NCBI RefSeq assembly: GCF_014652915.1
Contig: NZ_BMZS01000008.1
Coordinates: 276,402-340,401 of the forward strand
DNA length: 64,000 nucleotides
Origin: Thalassobaculum fulvum
Lineage (GTDB): Bacteria; Pseudomonadota; Alphaproteobacteria; Thalassobaculales; Thalassobaculaceae
Direction of reading: 5' to 3'
The notes beneath the pieces were generated by a model that was given only the letters and a program-made list of their open reading frames with translations, made no database searches and was not told the DNA's origin. Each line of letters opens with the position of its first letter. The stretch's first letter is position 1. Both the position numbers and the translations under genes were made by a program. Positions 1 to 10,243 of the stretch are shown here, one piece after another.

Positions 1-118
1 GCACCCGACCGATCGAGAACACGAAGCTGGCGCCGAAGGCATGGGCGGTGCGCATCAGCGCGGCGACGTTCATCGCCTTGGAGATGTCTTCCGCCCCGAT
101 TCCGAAGTATCCACGCAT
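1..118 (-). CDS. TrmH/SpoU-family RNA methyltransferase, N-terminal fragment
   Basis: Only the first 39 or so codons are inside the window; the gene runs off the left edge. Reading from the ATG at 118, the protein starts MRGYFGIGAEDISKAMN and continues with LMRTAHAFGASFVFSIGRV. This resembles the start of SpoU-type (TrmH family) RNA 2'-O-ribose methyltransferases, where the RTAHAFG segment belongs to the knotted SAM-binding fold. Which RNA is modified cannot be told from this fragment. The gene is divergent from the asparaginase gene, with 68 bases between the two starts, so promoters for both should lie in 119-186. The family call is from memory of the conserved N-terminus, so it is good but not certain. 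Confidence 0.75.
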   Translation of the reverse strand, partial: MRGYFGIGAEDISKAMNVAALMRTAHAFGASFVFSIGRV

Positions 119-186
119 GGCGCGCGACCTTGCCCGACGACGGCTCCCGAGGCAAGGTGAGGCCCCTTTCGCCGGAGACCCGAGAG

Positions 187-1257
187 ATGAACGACACCGC
201 CCCCATCGCCGCCCCCGACGGCTCGGTCCTGCGCGTCCACGCCGGCCGTCCCGACAGCCCGATCGCCGTCGAGGTCACCCGCGGCGGCATGGTGGAGAGC
301 GTCCACCGGGTGATCGCCGCGGTGGTCGACGCCGACGGCAAGGTGGTGTCGTCCTGGGGCGACGCCGACCGGCTGGTCTACGGCCGGTCCGCCATCAAGC
401 CGATCCAGGCCCTGCCGGTGCTGGAGAGCGGCGCCGCCGACGCCTACGGGCTGGACGAGTCCGAGGTCACCCTGTGCTGCGCCAGCCATTCCGGCGAGCC
501 GATGCACGTCGAGCGCGTGCTGGCCTGGCTCGAGCGGCTGGGGCTGACGGCCGACGACCTGGAGTGCGGGCCGCAGATGCCGAGCTACGAGCCGGCGGCA
601 CGCGCCCTGATCCAGGCCGGCGTCGCGCCGACCCGGGCCCACAACAACTGCTCGGGCAAGCACAGCGGCATGCTGACCACGGCCCGCCACCTGGGCGAGC
701 CGACCAGGGGCTACAGCGGCGACGACCACCCGGTGCAGAAGCGCCTCAAGGCGGTGATGGCGGAGATGAGCGGCTGCGACCTGTCGGGTGTGCCGACCGG
801 CTACGACGGCTGCGGGATTCCGGTGTTCGGCGTCCCGCTGAAAGGCCTGGCCACCGCGATGGCGCAGTTCGCCGACCCGTCGAGGCTGGCCGCCGGCCGC
901 CGGGCCGCGGCCGAACGCATTGTCGCGGCCGCGGCCAAGAACCCGCTGCTGATCGCCGGCACCGACCGCTTCAACAGCGTGCTCCTGACCGAGACCGGCA
1001 CCAGCTGCCTGCTGAAGAGCGGCGCCGAGGGCGTGTTCGCCGCCGCCGCCACCGGCAAAGGCCTCGGCATCTGCCTGAAGGTCGACGACGGTACCGGCCG
1101 GGCCGCCCAGGTCGCGATCGGGGCGATCCTGGGCCATATCGGGGTCCTCGACGCCGACGCCCAGCGCCGGCTGGCGAACGCCCTGACCCCGCCGATCCGG
1201 AACTGGGCGGGCCGTCTGGTCGGGGTCGCGCGCCCAGCTCCCGACCTCGCGTTCTGA
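187..1257 (+). CDS. L-asparaginase II family protein (Rhizobium etli AnsA type)
   Basis: Predicted cytoplasmic hydrolase of the Asparaginase_II family (R. etli ReAV type), which converts L-asparagine to aspartate and ammonia and is unrelated to E. coli AnsA/AnsB. The 356-residue product has the family's marks: an S-x-x-K pair in RSAIK near residue 68, the serine-containing SHSGEP near 100, the zinc-site segment HNNCSGKHSG with Cys and Lys, and a later Cys in GCGIPVFG. The reading frame is open further upstream, but the ATG at 187 (MNDTAPIAAP) gives the normal family length. No signal peptide is visible. It is followed after 19 bases by a methyltransferase gene on the same strand, and the two may share a transcript. 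No functional link between them is evident. Confidence 0.85.
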   Translation: MNDTAPIAAPDGSVLRVHAGRPDSPIAVEVTRGGMVESVHRVIAAVVDADGKVVSSWGDADRLVYGRSAIKPIQALPVLESGAADAYGLDESEVTLCCASHSGEPMHVERVLAWLERLGLTADDLECGPQMPSYEPAARALIQAGVAPTRAHNNCSGKHSGMLTTARHLGEPTRGYSGDDHPVQKRLKAVMAEMSGCDLSGVPTGYDGCGIPVFGVPLKGLATAMAQFADPSRLAAGRRAAAERIVAAAAKNPLLIAGTDRFNSVLLTETGTSCLLKSGAEGVFAAAATGKGLGICLKVDDGTGRAAQVAIGAILGHIGVLDADAQRRLANALTPPIRNWAGRLVGVARPAPDLAF

Positions 1258-1276
1258 CCGGCCGCTTTCGACCGCG

Positions 1277-2530
1277 ATGACATCGATCGACGACCGCGTA
1301 CGCGAGCAGTACGAGTCCTACCCCTATCCGCACCGCGACCCGAAGGACGAGCACAAGCGCCTGATCGAGGGCTCGCCGAGCGACCTGGACGAGATCCGGC
1401 ACTACGTGTTCGGCGGCCGCCTCGATCTCGACCGGCCGTTCCGGGCGCTGGTCGCCGGCGGCGGCACCGGCGACGCCGCCATCATGCTGGCCCAGCACCT
1501 GGCGAGCGCCGGCGCGCGCGACGCCGAGGTCGTGTATCTCGACCTGTCGACCGCCTCGCGGCAGATCGCCGAGGCCCGGGCGGCCGAGCGCGGCCTGACC
1601 AACATGCGGTTCGTCACCGGCGTGATCGAGGAGGTCGCGACCCTGGCGCCGGGACCCTACGACTACGTCGACTGCTGCGGCGTGCTGCACCACCTGGCCA
1701 GCCCCGAGGCCGGCCTCGCCGCCCTGGCCGCGCAGGTCGCGCCGACCGGCGGCCTCGGCCTGATGCTGTACGCGACCTACGGCCGGTCCGGCATCTACCC
1801 GGTCCAGGAGGCGCTGGCGCAGCTGGTCGACGACCTGCCCGACAAGGAGCGCCTGGCGGCCGCCCACCGGCTGCTGGCCGGACTGCCGGCGAGCCACCTG
1901 CTGAACCGCAACCCGCAGGTCAGCGACCACCGCAAGGGCAAGGACGCGCACCTCTACGACCTGCTGCTGCACCGTCGCGACCGCGCCTACCGGGTGCCGG
2001 AACTGGTGGAGCTGCTGGCCGGCGCCCGGCTGGAACCGCTGGCCTGGATCGAGCCGGCCCGCTACGCGCCCGAGACCTACCTGAGCGACCCGATGCTGCG
2101 CCAGCGCGCAGCGGCACTGCCGCCGGTCGAGCGCGCCGCCCTGGCGGAACGGCTGTCGACCACGATCGGCAAGCACATCCTGTACGCCGGGTTCGTCGAC
2201 AGGCCGCCGGTTCCCGCACCGGATCCCGGCGCCGACGACGCCGTGCTGGTCCTGCGCGGGCTCGACCCGGCGGCGGTCGCCAAGGGACTGAAGCCGGGCG
2301 GCATGCTGCGCTCCGATATCGGCGGCGCCACCTACAAGGCGCCGCTGCCGCCGCTGACCACCGCGATCGTGCTGCGGCTCGACGGGGTCCGCACGGTCGC
2401 CGGGATCCGCGAATCGATCGCCGCCGCCGGTATCGCGGTGCCGGAGCCGGCCGGCTTCGCCGACCAGATGCGCCGGCTGTACGCGGCCCTCAACGGCATC
2501 AACCGGATCCTGGTCCGCCGGGCCGGCTGA
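1277..2530 (+). CDS. class I SAM-dependent methyltransferase
   Basis: Predicted soluble methyltransferase of 417 residues; substrate unknown. The N-terminal part contains a Rossmann-like SAM site: motif I reads ALVAGGGTGDAAI near residues 56-68, followed by an acidic strand end in VVYLDLS and a motif IV-like segment, DYVDCCGVLHHL, near 130. The catalytic fold takes up roughly the first 200 residues. The remaining 200 residues have no motif I recognise, which makes the protein longer than a bare methyltransferase. The C-terminal half could be a substrate-recognition region. The start ATG lies 19 bases after the asparaginase stop. The opening YESYPYPHRDP segment resembles uncharacterised proteobacterial methyltransferases that act on unknown substrates. 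Confidence 0.8.
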   Translation: MTSIDDRVREQYESYPYPHRDPKDEHKRLIEGSPSDLDEIRHYVFGGRLDLDRPFRALVAGGGTGDAAIMLAQHLASAGARDAEVVYLDLSTASRQIAEARAAERGLTNMRFVTGVIEEVATLAPGPYDYVDCCGVLHHLASPEAGLAALAAQVAPTGGLGLMLYATYGRSGIYPVQEALAQLVDDLPDKERLAAAHRLLAGLPASHLLNRNPQVSDHRKGKDAHLYDLLLHRRDRAYRVPELVELLAGARLEPLAWIEPARYAPETYLSDPMLRQRAAALPPVERAALAERLSTTIGKHILYAGFVDRPPVPAPDPGADDAVLVLRGLDPAAVAKGLKPGGMLRSDIGGATYKAPLPPLTTAIVLRLDGVRTVAGIRESIAAAGIAVPEPAGFADQMRRLYAALNGINRILVRRAG

Positions 2531-2544
2531 CCCCGCAAACAAGA

Positions 2545-2568
2545 CGGCCGGACCCGAAGGCCCGGCCG
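2545..2568 (+). terminator. G+C-rich hairpin after methyltransferase gene
   Basis: A 7-bp inverted repeat (CGGCCGG / CCGGCCG) with a 10-base loop starts 14 bases after the methyltransferase stop. There is no run of T after it, so it may only stabilise the 3' end or act as a weak terminator. Confidence 0.35.
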
Positions 2569-2602
2569 AGTCGATGACCACAGGGATGGTCTCTGGGGAA
2601 CG

Positions 2603-2703
2603 CCCGGCGTGCGAGCGCCGGGTAGGGTGGGAGCGGGCACCGTCCCGGTACCGACGGAGGGGGGATCCGCCAGCGGGGTAACCGGGGAGTCGGACGGTGC
2701 CCG
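2603..2703. other. structured intergenic segment with nested inverted repeats
   Basis: The gap between the methyltransferase and the DUF1127 gene contains CCCGGCG/CGCCGGG at 2603-2622 (6-base loop) and a perfect 12-bp inverted repeat, CGGGCACCGTCC at 2634-2645 with GGACGGTGCCCG at 2692-2703. Transcribed from either strand this would fold strongly. No conserved RNA family is recognised. Confidence 0.4.
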
Positions 2704-2711
2704 TAGGCTGG

Positions 2712-2730
2712 AAGGTCCCGCCGGGACCTT
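2712..2730 (-). terminator. hairpin downstream of the DUF1127 gene
   Basis: A perfect 8-bp stem with a 3-base loop (AAGGTCCC-GCC-GGGACCTT on the + strand) begins 14 bases after the DUF1127 stop codon in its direction of transcription. The position and strong stem suit a terminator, although no long T tract follows. Confidence 0.5.
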
Positions 2731-2744
2731 CGTCGCGTCGCCGG

Positions 2745-2984
2745 TCAGGCCGACCAGAACGGCTTGTCGGCCTCGGCCTGGGCGTCGGCGCGGGAGACGC
2801 CGATGTCCTTCAGCATGCGGTCGTCCATCTCCGCGAGGTCGGTGCGCTGCTTGAGGCGCTCGCCCCACGCCGCGAAGACGGTGAACGGAGCCGCCAGAAT
2901 GCGCTCGGCGATCGACGGCTGGGCTCCGCACGCGGCGGAGGCCCCGAACATCGGGCGAGCGGTCGCGATCAGGAACCGGCTCAT
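2745..2984 (-). CDS. DUF1127 domain-containing small protein
   Basis: A 79-residue protein whose C-terminal half carries the DUF1127 (YjiS-like) signature: LAEMDDRMLKDIGVSRADA followed by the usual ending EADKPFW. In Alphaproteobacteria, DUF1127 proteins are small, arginine-rich and often stress-regulated, and some have been linked to RNA turnover. Here that role is only inferred from the family. I chose the second ATG, at 2984. An in-frame ATG at 2999 exists, but AAGGAGGT sits between the two and is ideally placed as ribosome binding site for the second. The gene is divergent from a GcvA-like LysR gene, an arrangement that suggests the regulator controls it. Confidence 0.85.
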   Translation of the reverse strand: MSRFLIATARPMFGASAACGAQPSIAERILAAPFTVFAAWGERLKQRTDLAEMDDRMLKDIGVSRADAQAEADKPFWSA

Positions 2985-3145
2985 GGGAACCTCCTTCATA
3001 TTTCCTTAACGATCAGGACGGGGGACGAAGGTGGATAACCTTCGTAACCTGTTTTCTGGTGGGATATTTATGGCTGGGTCCGCTTGCCTACAAACGATAG
3101 TTTCTCATATGATCCATTAGCTTTATTAATTCGAAAGAGGGTCGC
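2985..3145. promoter_or_regulatory. divergent promoter region with candidate LysR operator
   Basis: This 161-base gap separates the DUF1127 gene and the LysR gene, and is clearly richer in A+T than the flanking genes. It holds the small inverted repeat AAAC-GATA-GTTT at 3092-3103, a plausible LysR half-site pair, placed so that it could control both directions. No start sites were mapped, and the operator is an inference. Confidence 0.4.
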
Positions 3146-4051
3146 TTGAGGCGCCTTCCCCCGCTCAACGCGCTGCGTGCCTTCGAGGCCGCCGCCCGCC
3201 ATCTCAGCTTCACCCGGGCGGCCGGAGAACTGAACGTCACCCAGGCGGCGATCAGCCACCAGATCAAGGCGCTGGAGGAATGGCTCGGCATGCCGCTGTT
3301 CCGGCGCCGGAACCGGGCGCTGCTGCTGACCGACGCCGGTCAGGCCTATCTGCCGCCGCTCCGGGAGGCGTTCGACCGGATCCGGGACGCCACCAACAAG
3401 CTGCGCGAGCGCGACAAGAGCGGCGCCCTGACCGTCGGCACCTTCACCAGCTTCGCCGCCAAATGGCTGGTGCCGCGACTCGGCCGGTTCGCCACGGCGC
3501 ACCCCGACATCGAGGTCCGGCTGGCGATCAACGACGTCCTGGTGGACTTCGCGGCCGACGCCGTCGAGGTCGCCATCCGCTACGGCCGCGGCGACTGGAA
3601 GGGCCTGCACGCCGAGCGGCTGATGACCGAGGTGGTGTTCGTGGTGTGCAGCCCGAAGCTGCTCGACGGCCCGGCCCCCCTGACCCGTCCGGAGGATCTG
3701 CGCCACCACACCATGCTGCACGACGACCTGCCGGAGGACTGGGACACCTGGCTGGAGGCGGCCGGGGTCGGCACCATCAAGGCCAGGCGCGATCTCGCGT
3801 TCAACCACTCGGAGATGGTGCTGCAGGCGGCAATCGACGGGCTCGGCGTGGCCCTGGGCCGGAGCGTGCTGGTCGCGGACGACCTGGCCGCCGGCCGCCT
3901 CGTCAAGCCGTTCGACCTGGAGCTGCCGACCCACGCGGCCTACTACCTGGCCTGCCCCGAGGGCACCCAGGACCGCCCGAAGGTCAAGGCGTTCCGGGAC
4001 TGGGTGATGTCCGAGGTCGCGCGCGACGGCGCCGCGGCCGCGGCCGGCTGA
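3146..4051 (+). CDS. LysR-family regulator, GcvA subgroup
   Basis: A 301-residue LysR-type transcription factor. The N-terminus has the GcvA-like winged helix-turn-helix: LPPLNALRAFEAAARHLSFT, then FTRAAGELNVTQAAISHQIK with the recognition helix around residues 30-50. A LysR substrate-binding domain follows from about residue 90 (GALTVGTFTSFAAKWLVPRL). The start is a TTG at 3146 preceded by GAAAGAGG; it gives the usual MRRLPPLNALR beginning of this subgroup. The gene is divergent from the DUF1127 gene and convergent, with a 7-base gap, with the hypothetical gene at 4059-4427. GcvA-subgroup members regulate varied targets, so glycine cleavage control should not be assumed. Confidence 0.88.
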   Translation: MRRLPPLNALRAFEAAARHLSFTRAAGELNVTQAAISHQIKALEEWLGMPLFRRRNRALLLTDAGQAYLPPLREAFDRIRDATNKLRERDKSGALTVGTFTSFAAKWLVPRLGRFATAHPDIEVRLAINDVLVDFAADAVEVAIRYGRGDWKGLHAERLMTEVVFVVCSPKLLDGPAPLTRPEDLRHHTMLHDDLPEDWDTWLEAAGVGTIKARRDLAFNHSEMVLQAAIDGLGVALGRSVLVADDLAAGRLVKPFDLELPTHAAYYLACPEGTQDRPKVKAFRDWVMSEVARDGAAAAAG

Positions 4052-4058
4052 CCGCCCG

Positions 4059-4427
4059 CTACGCCTTCTTCTCCGATGCCGGCGCGGCCGGCGCCGCGAA
4101 GATCCGCTGCATCGCGGCGTTGATCCGCTCCATGTCCTCGGCCGAGGGCTGCACCGGGCTATCGGCGAAATCCTTGCCGGCCTTCAGCTCGCGCCCGCAG
4201 ATCTCGATATAGACGTCCATCAGCTCGCGAAACGCCGAGAACGACTTGTTGCCCAGGGTGCTGGAGCGGACCTCGAACACCGAGACGATCGCGCCCATCC
4301 GGCGCACCATCGCATCCAGTTCCTTAAACCGTCCGGCATCGAACGCCACGAGATCCTCCGGGTCACGCCAATCCTCAGGGGCGGGAATATAGGCGACCGG
4401 GTCGGGCGCCGTCACGCGCCACCGCAT
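4059..4427 (-). CDS. hypothetical protein
   Basis: A 122-residue protein I do not recognise. It begins MRWRVTAPDPVAYIPAPEDW, has a helical, charged middle (ELDAMVRRMGAIVSVFEVR and ELMDVYIEICGRELK) and ends in an alanine/proline-rich tail. There is no signal peptide or membrane segment, so it is probably cytoplasmic. Codon use matches its neighbours, and it fills the gap between the LysR gene (7 bases away, convergent) and the divergent efflux operon. Its coherent helical composition makes it a likely real gene. Confidence 0.6.
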   Translation of the reverse strand: MRWRVTAPDPVAYIPAPEDWRDPEDLVAFDAGRFKELDAMVRRMGAIVSVFEVRSSTLGNKSFSAFRELMDVYIEICGRELKAGKDFADSPVQPSAEDMERINAAMQRIFAAPAAPASEKKA

Positions 4428-4525
4428 GTCGCCGGCACCGGGGGTGCGGCGGCTCCCCTGAGCCTCTAGACTGTCGGCCGGCGCGACCGGGCGCCGCGGT
4501 CCCCAAACCCCGCGGAGAATCCGGA

Positions 4526-5641
4526 ATGGGCTTGATCCGCCAACTGTTGATCGTCGGCCTGATCGCCGGGCTCGGCGTCCTGGCCTGGGAGACGCTCGAG
4601 CCGCTGAACGGACAGGAGCCGCCGGCGCGTTCCGGAACCGGCGACCGCGAGCGCCGCGCCGCGGTGGTCGCCGCCCGGGTCGGCTTCGTCCCCGAACGGG
4701 TCCGGGTGAAGGCGGTCGGCACCGCCCGCGCCCATCGCTCGGCGCGGCTGCATCCGGCGGCGGCCGGACAGGTCGAGACCATCAACTTCGCCGCCGACCG
4801 CCGGGTGGCGCAGGGCGACGTGCTGCTGGAGCTCGACCGGGCGACCGAGGAGCTGGCGGTCGACCTGGCCCGGGTGCGGCTGGCCGACGCCGACCGGGTG
4901 TTCCGCCGGCTGCAGCGCCTGAGCTCCACCGGCGCCGCCGCCCAGGTGTCGCTGGACGACGCCCATACCGCGCTGGAGGCCGCGCGGATCGAGCTGAAGC
5001 GCGCCGAGGTCGCCCTGGCGGACCGGTTCGTGCTGGCGCCGTTCGCCGGCCATATCGGCCTGACCGAGATCGAGGTCGGCGACCGCGTCGACGAGGACAC
5101 CGAGATCGCGACCCTCGACGACCGCTCCAGCCTGCTGATCCGGTTCGAGGTACCGGAGGCGCTGCACGGCCGGCTGGGGGTCGGCGCCGCGGTCCGGGTC
5201 ACGCCCTGGGCCGACGACGAGAAGCCGCTGAACGGCACGGTCGCCGACGTCGGCAGCCGGGTCTCGGAGCGCACCCGGACCTTCGTCGTGCGCGCCCGGA
5301 TCGCCAACCCCGACGACCGCCTGCGGCCGGGCATGAGCTTTCGCGTCCGGGTCGACGTCGAAGGCAGGCGGTATCCCGAGGTCCCTGAAATCGCGATCCA
5401 GTGGGGCGGCGAGGGCTCCTATCTGTGGGTCGTGACAGACGGCGCCGCCCACCGGGTCCCGGCGGTCATCCTGCAACGCCAGGGCGGCAAGGTGCTGGTC
5501 GAGGCCGGCCTCCGCGAGGGCGACCTGGTTGTGGTCGAGGGCCTGCATCGCATGCGCGACGGCGTGCGGGTCGACATCCTGCCGGCGGTGCCGGTCGAGG
5601 CCGAGCCGCTGCCGGCGCGGATCCAGGGCGCCGGCTCGTGA
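4526..5641 (+). CDS. efflux RND transporter periplasmic adaptor subunit
   Basis: A 371-residue membrane-fusion protein of the HlyD/MFP type. An N-terminal hydrophobic segment (LLIVGLIAGLGVLAW, about residues 6-20) anchors or exports it. A lipoyl-like domain follows (SARLHPAAAGQVETINF), then an alpha-helical hairpin (LARVRLADADRVFRRLQRL through ELKRAEVALADR), the second lipoyl half (VLAPFAGHIGLTEIEVGDRV) and beta-barrel and membrane-proximal domains. It links an inner-membrane RND pump to an outer-membrane channel. GGAGA upstream of ATG 4526 supports the start. The stop overlaps the GTG start of the pump gene (GTGA), a sign of translational coupling. No TolC-type outer-membrane gene is in the window. 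Confidence 0.9.
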   Translation: MGLIRQLLIVGLIAGLGVLAWETLEPLNGQEPPARSGTGDRERRAAVVAARVGFVPERVRVKAVGTARAHRSARLHPAAAGQVETINFAADRRVAQGDVLLELDRATEELAVDLARVRLADADRVFRRLQRLSSTGAAAQVSLDDAHTALEAARIELKRAEVALADRFVLAPFAGHIGLTEIEVGDRVDEDTEIATLDDRSSLLIRFEVPEALHGRLGVGAAVRVTPWADDEKPLNGTVADVGSRVSERTRTFVVRARIANPDDRLRPGMSFRVRVDVEGRRYPEVPEIAIQWGGEGSYLWVVTDGAAHRVPAVILQRQGGKVLVEAGLREGDLVVVEGLHRMRDGVRVDILPAVPVEAEPLPARIQGAGS

Positions 5642-8600
5642 ACAGCGGACCGACAGCCGAAGGGGCGGGCGCCGACCTGCCGTCGCTCAGCGTCCGCCGG
5701 CCGCTGCTCGCCCTGGTGCTGAACCTGCTGATCGCGCTCGCCGGGGTGGCCGCGATGCTGGCGGTCGAGGTCCGCGAGCTGCCGAACGTCGACCGGCCGA
5801 TCGTCACGGTGCGCGGCATCCTGCAGGGCGCCTCGCCGGAGACCATGGACCGCGAGGTCACCAGCCTGATCGAGGGCGCCGTGGCCCGGGTGAACGGGGT
5901 CCGCGAGATCCACTCGTCGAGCGAGGAGGACAATTTCCGCATGCGGATCGAGTTCGGCCCCGGCGCCGATCTCGACACCGCCGCCTCCGACGTCCGCGAG
6001 GCGGTCAGCCGGGCCCAGCGCGAGCTTCCCGACGAGGTCGAGCAGCTGACCGTGGTGAAGGCCGACGCCGACGCCAGCCCGATCATGCGGCTGACGGTCC
6101 GCGGCCGGGAGCTGCGCCCGGACGACCTGGCGGAGATCGTCGAGCACGACATCGTGCCGGAGCTGATCTCGATCGACGGTGTCGCCGACGTCACGCTGTT
6201 CGGCGACCGCGAGCGGCAGGTCCGGGTGGTGGTCGACCCGCTGCGGCTGGCCGCCCACCGGCTGGCGGTGGCCGACGTGATCGCGGTGCTGGAGCGCGCG
6301 CCGTTCGACATCCCGGCCGGCAGCTTCTCGTCGGACGAGCAGGAGCTGATCGTGCGGGCCGACGCCACGGTCGAGACCGCCGCCGAGATCGCGGCGATGG
6401 TGATCCGCGACCCGGTACGGATCGGCGACGTGGCCGCGGTGTCGTTCGGCCCGGCCGACGCGGAGAGCCTGGTCCGGGTCGACGGCCGGCCGGTCGTCGG
6501 CCTCGGCATCGTGCGGCAGGCGCAGTCGAACACGGTCGAGATCTCGACCCGGGTGCGGGCCGCCGCGCAGGCCTTGAGCGACCGCTTCGAACGGGTCGAG
6601 GTCATCGTCACCTCGGACGACGCCCTGTTCATCCGCGGCTCGATCCGGGAGGTCGCGATCAGCCTCGGCCTGGCGGTGCTGATCGTGATCGCCACCCTCT
6701 GGCTGTTCCTCGGCTCGCCCAGCGCCACCCTGATCCCCTGCGTCTCGATCCCGATCGCGCTGATCGGCTCGGTGGCGGCGATCTGGCTGCTCGGCTTCTC
6801 GGTCAACATCCTCACCCTTCTGGCGCTGGTGCTGGCGACCGGCCTGATCGTCGACGACAGCATCGTGGTGCTGGAAAACATCCAGCGCCGCCGCGGCCAG
6901 TCCCTGGGCGCCCGGGCGGCCGCCGTGCTCGGGACCCGCCAGGTGTTCTTCGCGGTGATAGCCACCTCCGCGACCCTGGTCTCGGTGTTCGTGCCGATCT
7001 CGTTCCTGCCGAGCACCGCCGGCCGACTGTTCCGCGAGTTCGGCTTCGTGCTCTCGGTGGCGGTGCTGATCTCGTCCTTCGTGGCCCTGACGCTGGTCCC
7101 GGCGCTGGCCGCCCGGCTGGGCGACGGACCGCCGTCGCCGCGCGGGCTCCGGGCCGCGCTCGCCGGGATCGGGGATCGGCTGCTCCGGTGGTACGCGCGC
7201 AGCCTGCAGGTTGCGCTGGCGGTGCCGGTGCTGGTGGTGGCGGCGGCGCTGGCGGCGGCCGGCGGCGCCTGGCTCGCCTTCCAGCATCTCGACCACGAGC
7301 TGCTGCCGCCGGAGGACCGCGGCGTGATCTACGCGTTCGGTACCGGGCCGGACGGCGTCGGGCTGGAGTACAGCGACCGCGAGGCGCACCGCATGGAGGC
7401 GGTGCTGCAGCCCTATGTCGACAGCGGCATCATCGAATCGCTGTTCACCATCGTCGGCCGCTACGACCGGCACCGGGTGTTCATCGCCGCGCCGCTCGCC
7501 CCGTGGGACCGGCGCGACCGCAGCCAGCACGAGCTGATCGCCGAGATCGACGCCCGGATGAAGGAGATCCCGGGGATCCGGATCCGGGTCTACGGAACCA
7601 ACAGCCTGAACCTGCGCGGCGCCGGCAGCGGCGTCGAAGGGGCGCTGGTCGGCAACGACTACCTGCGACTGTACGAGGCCGCCACCGGCCTGGCCCGGCG
7701 CATCGAGGACCGCATCCCCTACCTCTCGGACGTCCGGGTGTCCTACCAGCCGACCCAGCCGCAGCTCTCGGTGCGGATCGACCGACGGCGGGCTTCCGAC
7801 CTCGGCATCCCGCTCGACGACCTGGCCGAGACCCTCAGGGTGATGATCGACGGCTACGAGGTCGCCGACCTGAACGTCCGCGACGAGAGCGTCCCGATAC
7901 GGCTGGAGCCGCACGGCGGCCGGATCGACGATCCGAGCGACCTGGTGAACCTGTATGTCCGTACCGAGGCCGGCGACCTGGTCCCGCTTTCCAGCCTGGT
8001 GACGCTGCGCGAGGAAGGCGTGGCCAACGAGCTCGACCGCCACGTCCACCGGCGCGCCGTCGAGATCGACGCCGACATCGCGGCGGGGGTGCCGCTCGAC
8101 CGCGGGATCCGGGACGTCCGGGAACTGGCGGCGGAGACGCTGCCGGAGGACGTCGACTTCATCCTGCTCGGCGAGGCCGAGGCGCTGGAGGCCGCCGATC
8201 GCGAGGTGGCGATCACCTACGCGATCGCGGTGGTCGTGGTGTTCCTGGTGCTGGTCGCCCAGTTCGAGAGCGTGACCAGCGCCGCCATCGTGCTGCTGAC
8301 GGTGCCCTTCGGGGTCGCCGCCGCGGTGTTCGCGCTGCTGCTGACCGGCACCTCGGTCAACATCTACAGCCAGATCGGCCTGGTGATGATGATCGGGCTG
8401 ATGGCCAAGAACGGCATCCTGCTGGTCGAGTTCGCCGACCAGCTGCGCGATCGCGGCCTGTCGGTGCGCCGGGCGGTGGAGCGCGCCGCGGTCGTGCGGC
8501 TCCGGCCGATCGTGATGACCATGGTCTCCACCGTGCTCGGCGGCCTGCCGCTGATCCTGAGCGGCGGCCCCGGCGCCGAGGCCCGCGGCGCGATCGGCTG

Positions 8601-8772
8601 GGTGGTGTTCGGCGGCCTCGGCCTGGCCGCGGTGTTCACGCTGTATCTGACGCCAGTCGTCTATCTCGGTCTCGCCGGGCTGTCGCCGGCCCGCGCCCGG
8701 GCCGGCGAGCGGCTGCGGCGGGAGATGGCGCACGCCGAGACCGTGCCGGACACTGCCGAGGCCGGCGACTGA
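5638..8772 (+). CDS. efflux RND transporter permease subunit
   Basis: A 1044-residue resistance-nodulation-division pump, the normal length for the AcrB/MdtB type. It begins at GTG 5638, overlapping the adaptor stop; the frame is open upstream but that is the adaptor's coding region. The first membrane helix is RPLLALVLNLLIALAGVAAM, followed by a porter domain. The membrane block near residues 340-490 contains the proton-relay pair in GLIVDDSIVVLENI. The second half repeats the layout and carries the conserved Lys in GLMAKNGILLVEFAD. It should exchange protons for lipophilic drugs or other toxic compounds, but the substrate cannot be deduced. The gene is transcribed with the upstream adaptor. 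Confidence 0.93.
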   Translation: MNSGPTAEGAGADLPSLSVRRPLLALVLNLLIALAGVAAMLAVEVRELPNVDRPIVTVRGILQGASPETMDREVTSLIEGAVARVNGVREIHSSSEEDNFRMRIEFGPGADLDTAASDVREAVSRAQRELPDEVEQLTVVKADADASPIMRLTVRGRELRPDDLAEIVEHDIVPELISIDGVADVTLFGDRERQVRVVVDPLRLAAHRLAVADVIAVLERAPFDIPAGSFSSDEQELIVRADATVETAAEIAAMVIRDPVRIGDVAAVSFGPADAESLVRVDGRPVVGLGIVRQAQSNTVEISTRVRAAAQALSDRFERVEVIVTSDDALFIRGSIREVAISLGLAVLIVIATLWLFLGSPSATLIPCVSIPIALIGSVAAIWLLGFSVNILTLLALVLATGLIVDDSIVVLENIQRRRGQSLGARAAAVLGTRQVFFAVIATSATLVSVFVPISFLPSTAGRLFREFGFVLSVAVLISSFVALTLVPALAARLGDGPPSPRGLRAALAGIGDRLLRWYARSLQVALAVPVLVVAAALAAAGGAWLAFQHLDHELLPPEDRGVIYAFGTGPDGVGLEYSDREAHRMEAVLQPYVDSGIIESLFTIVGRYDRHRVFIAAPLAPWDRRDRSQHELIAEIDARMKEIPGIRIRVYGTNSLNLRGAGSGVEGALVGNDYLRLYEAATGLARRIEDRIPYLSDVRVSYQPTQPQLSVRIDRRRASDLGIPLDDLAETLRVMIDGYEVADLNVRDESVPIRLEPHGGRIDDPSDLVNLYVRTEAGDLVPLSSLVTLREEGVANELDRHVHRRAVEIDADIAAGVPLDRGIRDVRELAAETLPEDVDFILLGEAEALEAADREVAITYAIAVVVVFLVLVAQFESVTSAAIVLLTVPFGVAAAVFALLLTGTSVNIYSQIGLVMMIGLMAKNGILLVEFADQLRDRGLSVRRAVERAAVVRLRPIVMTMVSTVLGGLPLILSGGPGAEARGAIGWVVFGGLGLAAVFTLYLTPVVYLGLAGLSPARARAGERLRREMAHAETVPDTAEAGD

Positions 8773-8922
8773 CCGCCGCCGCCGGACGCACCGGGCTTCC
8801 GCCACCGACGCCGCTTCGTCTATCCTGTTGGCCGCGAGGCCGGACACGGCAAGGGCCGGATGCCGGCCGGCGGACCGGGGGGCGGGACGCCGAACGACGG
8901 CAACAGGGGGCAACCGACGACG

Positions 8923-10233
<1,311 letters not shown>

Positions 10234-10243
10234 GGAGGCGAGC

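Noticed and set aside
8773..8922. A sigma-54 promoter before amtB
   Set aside because: No GG-N10-GC arrangement with the expected flanking bases could be found by eye.
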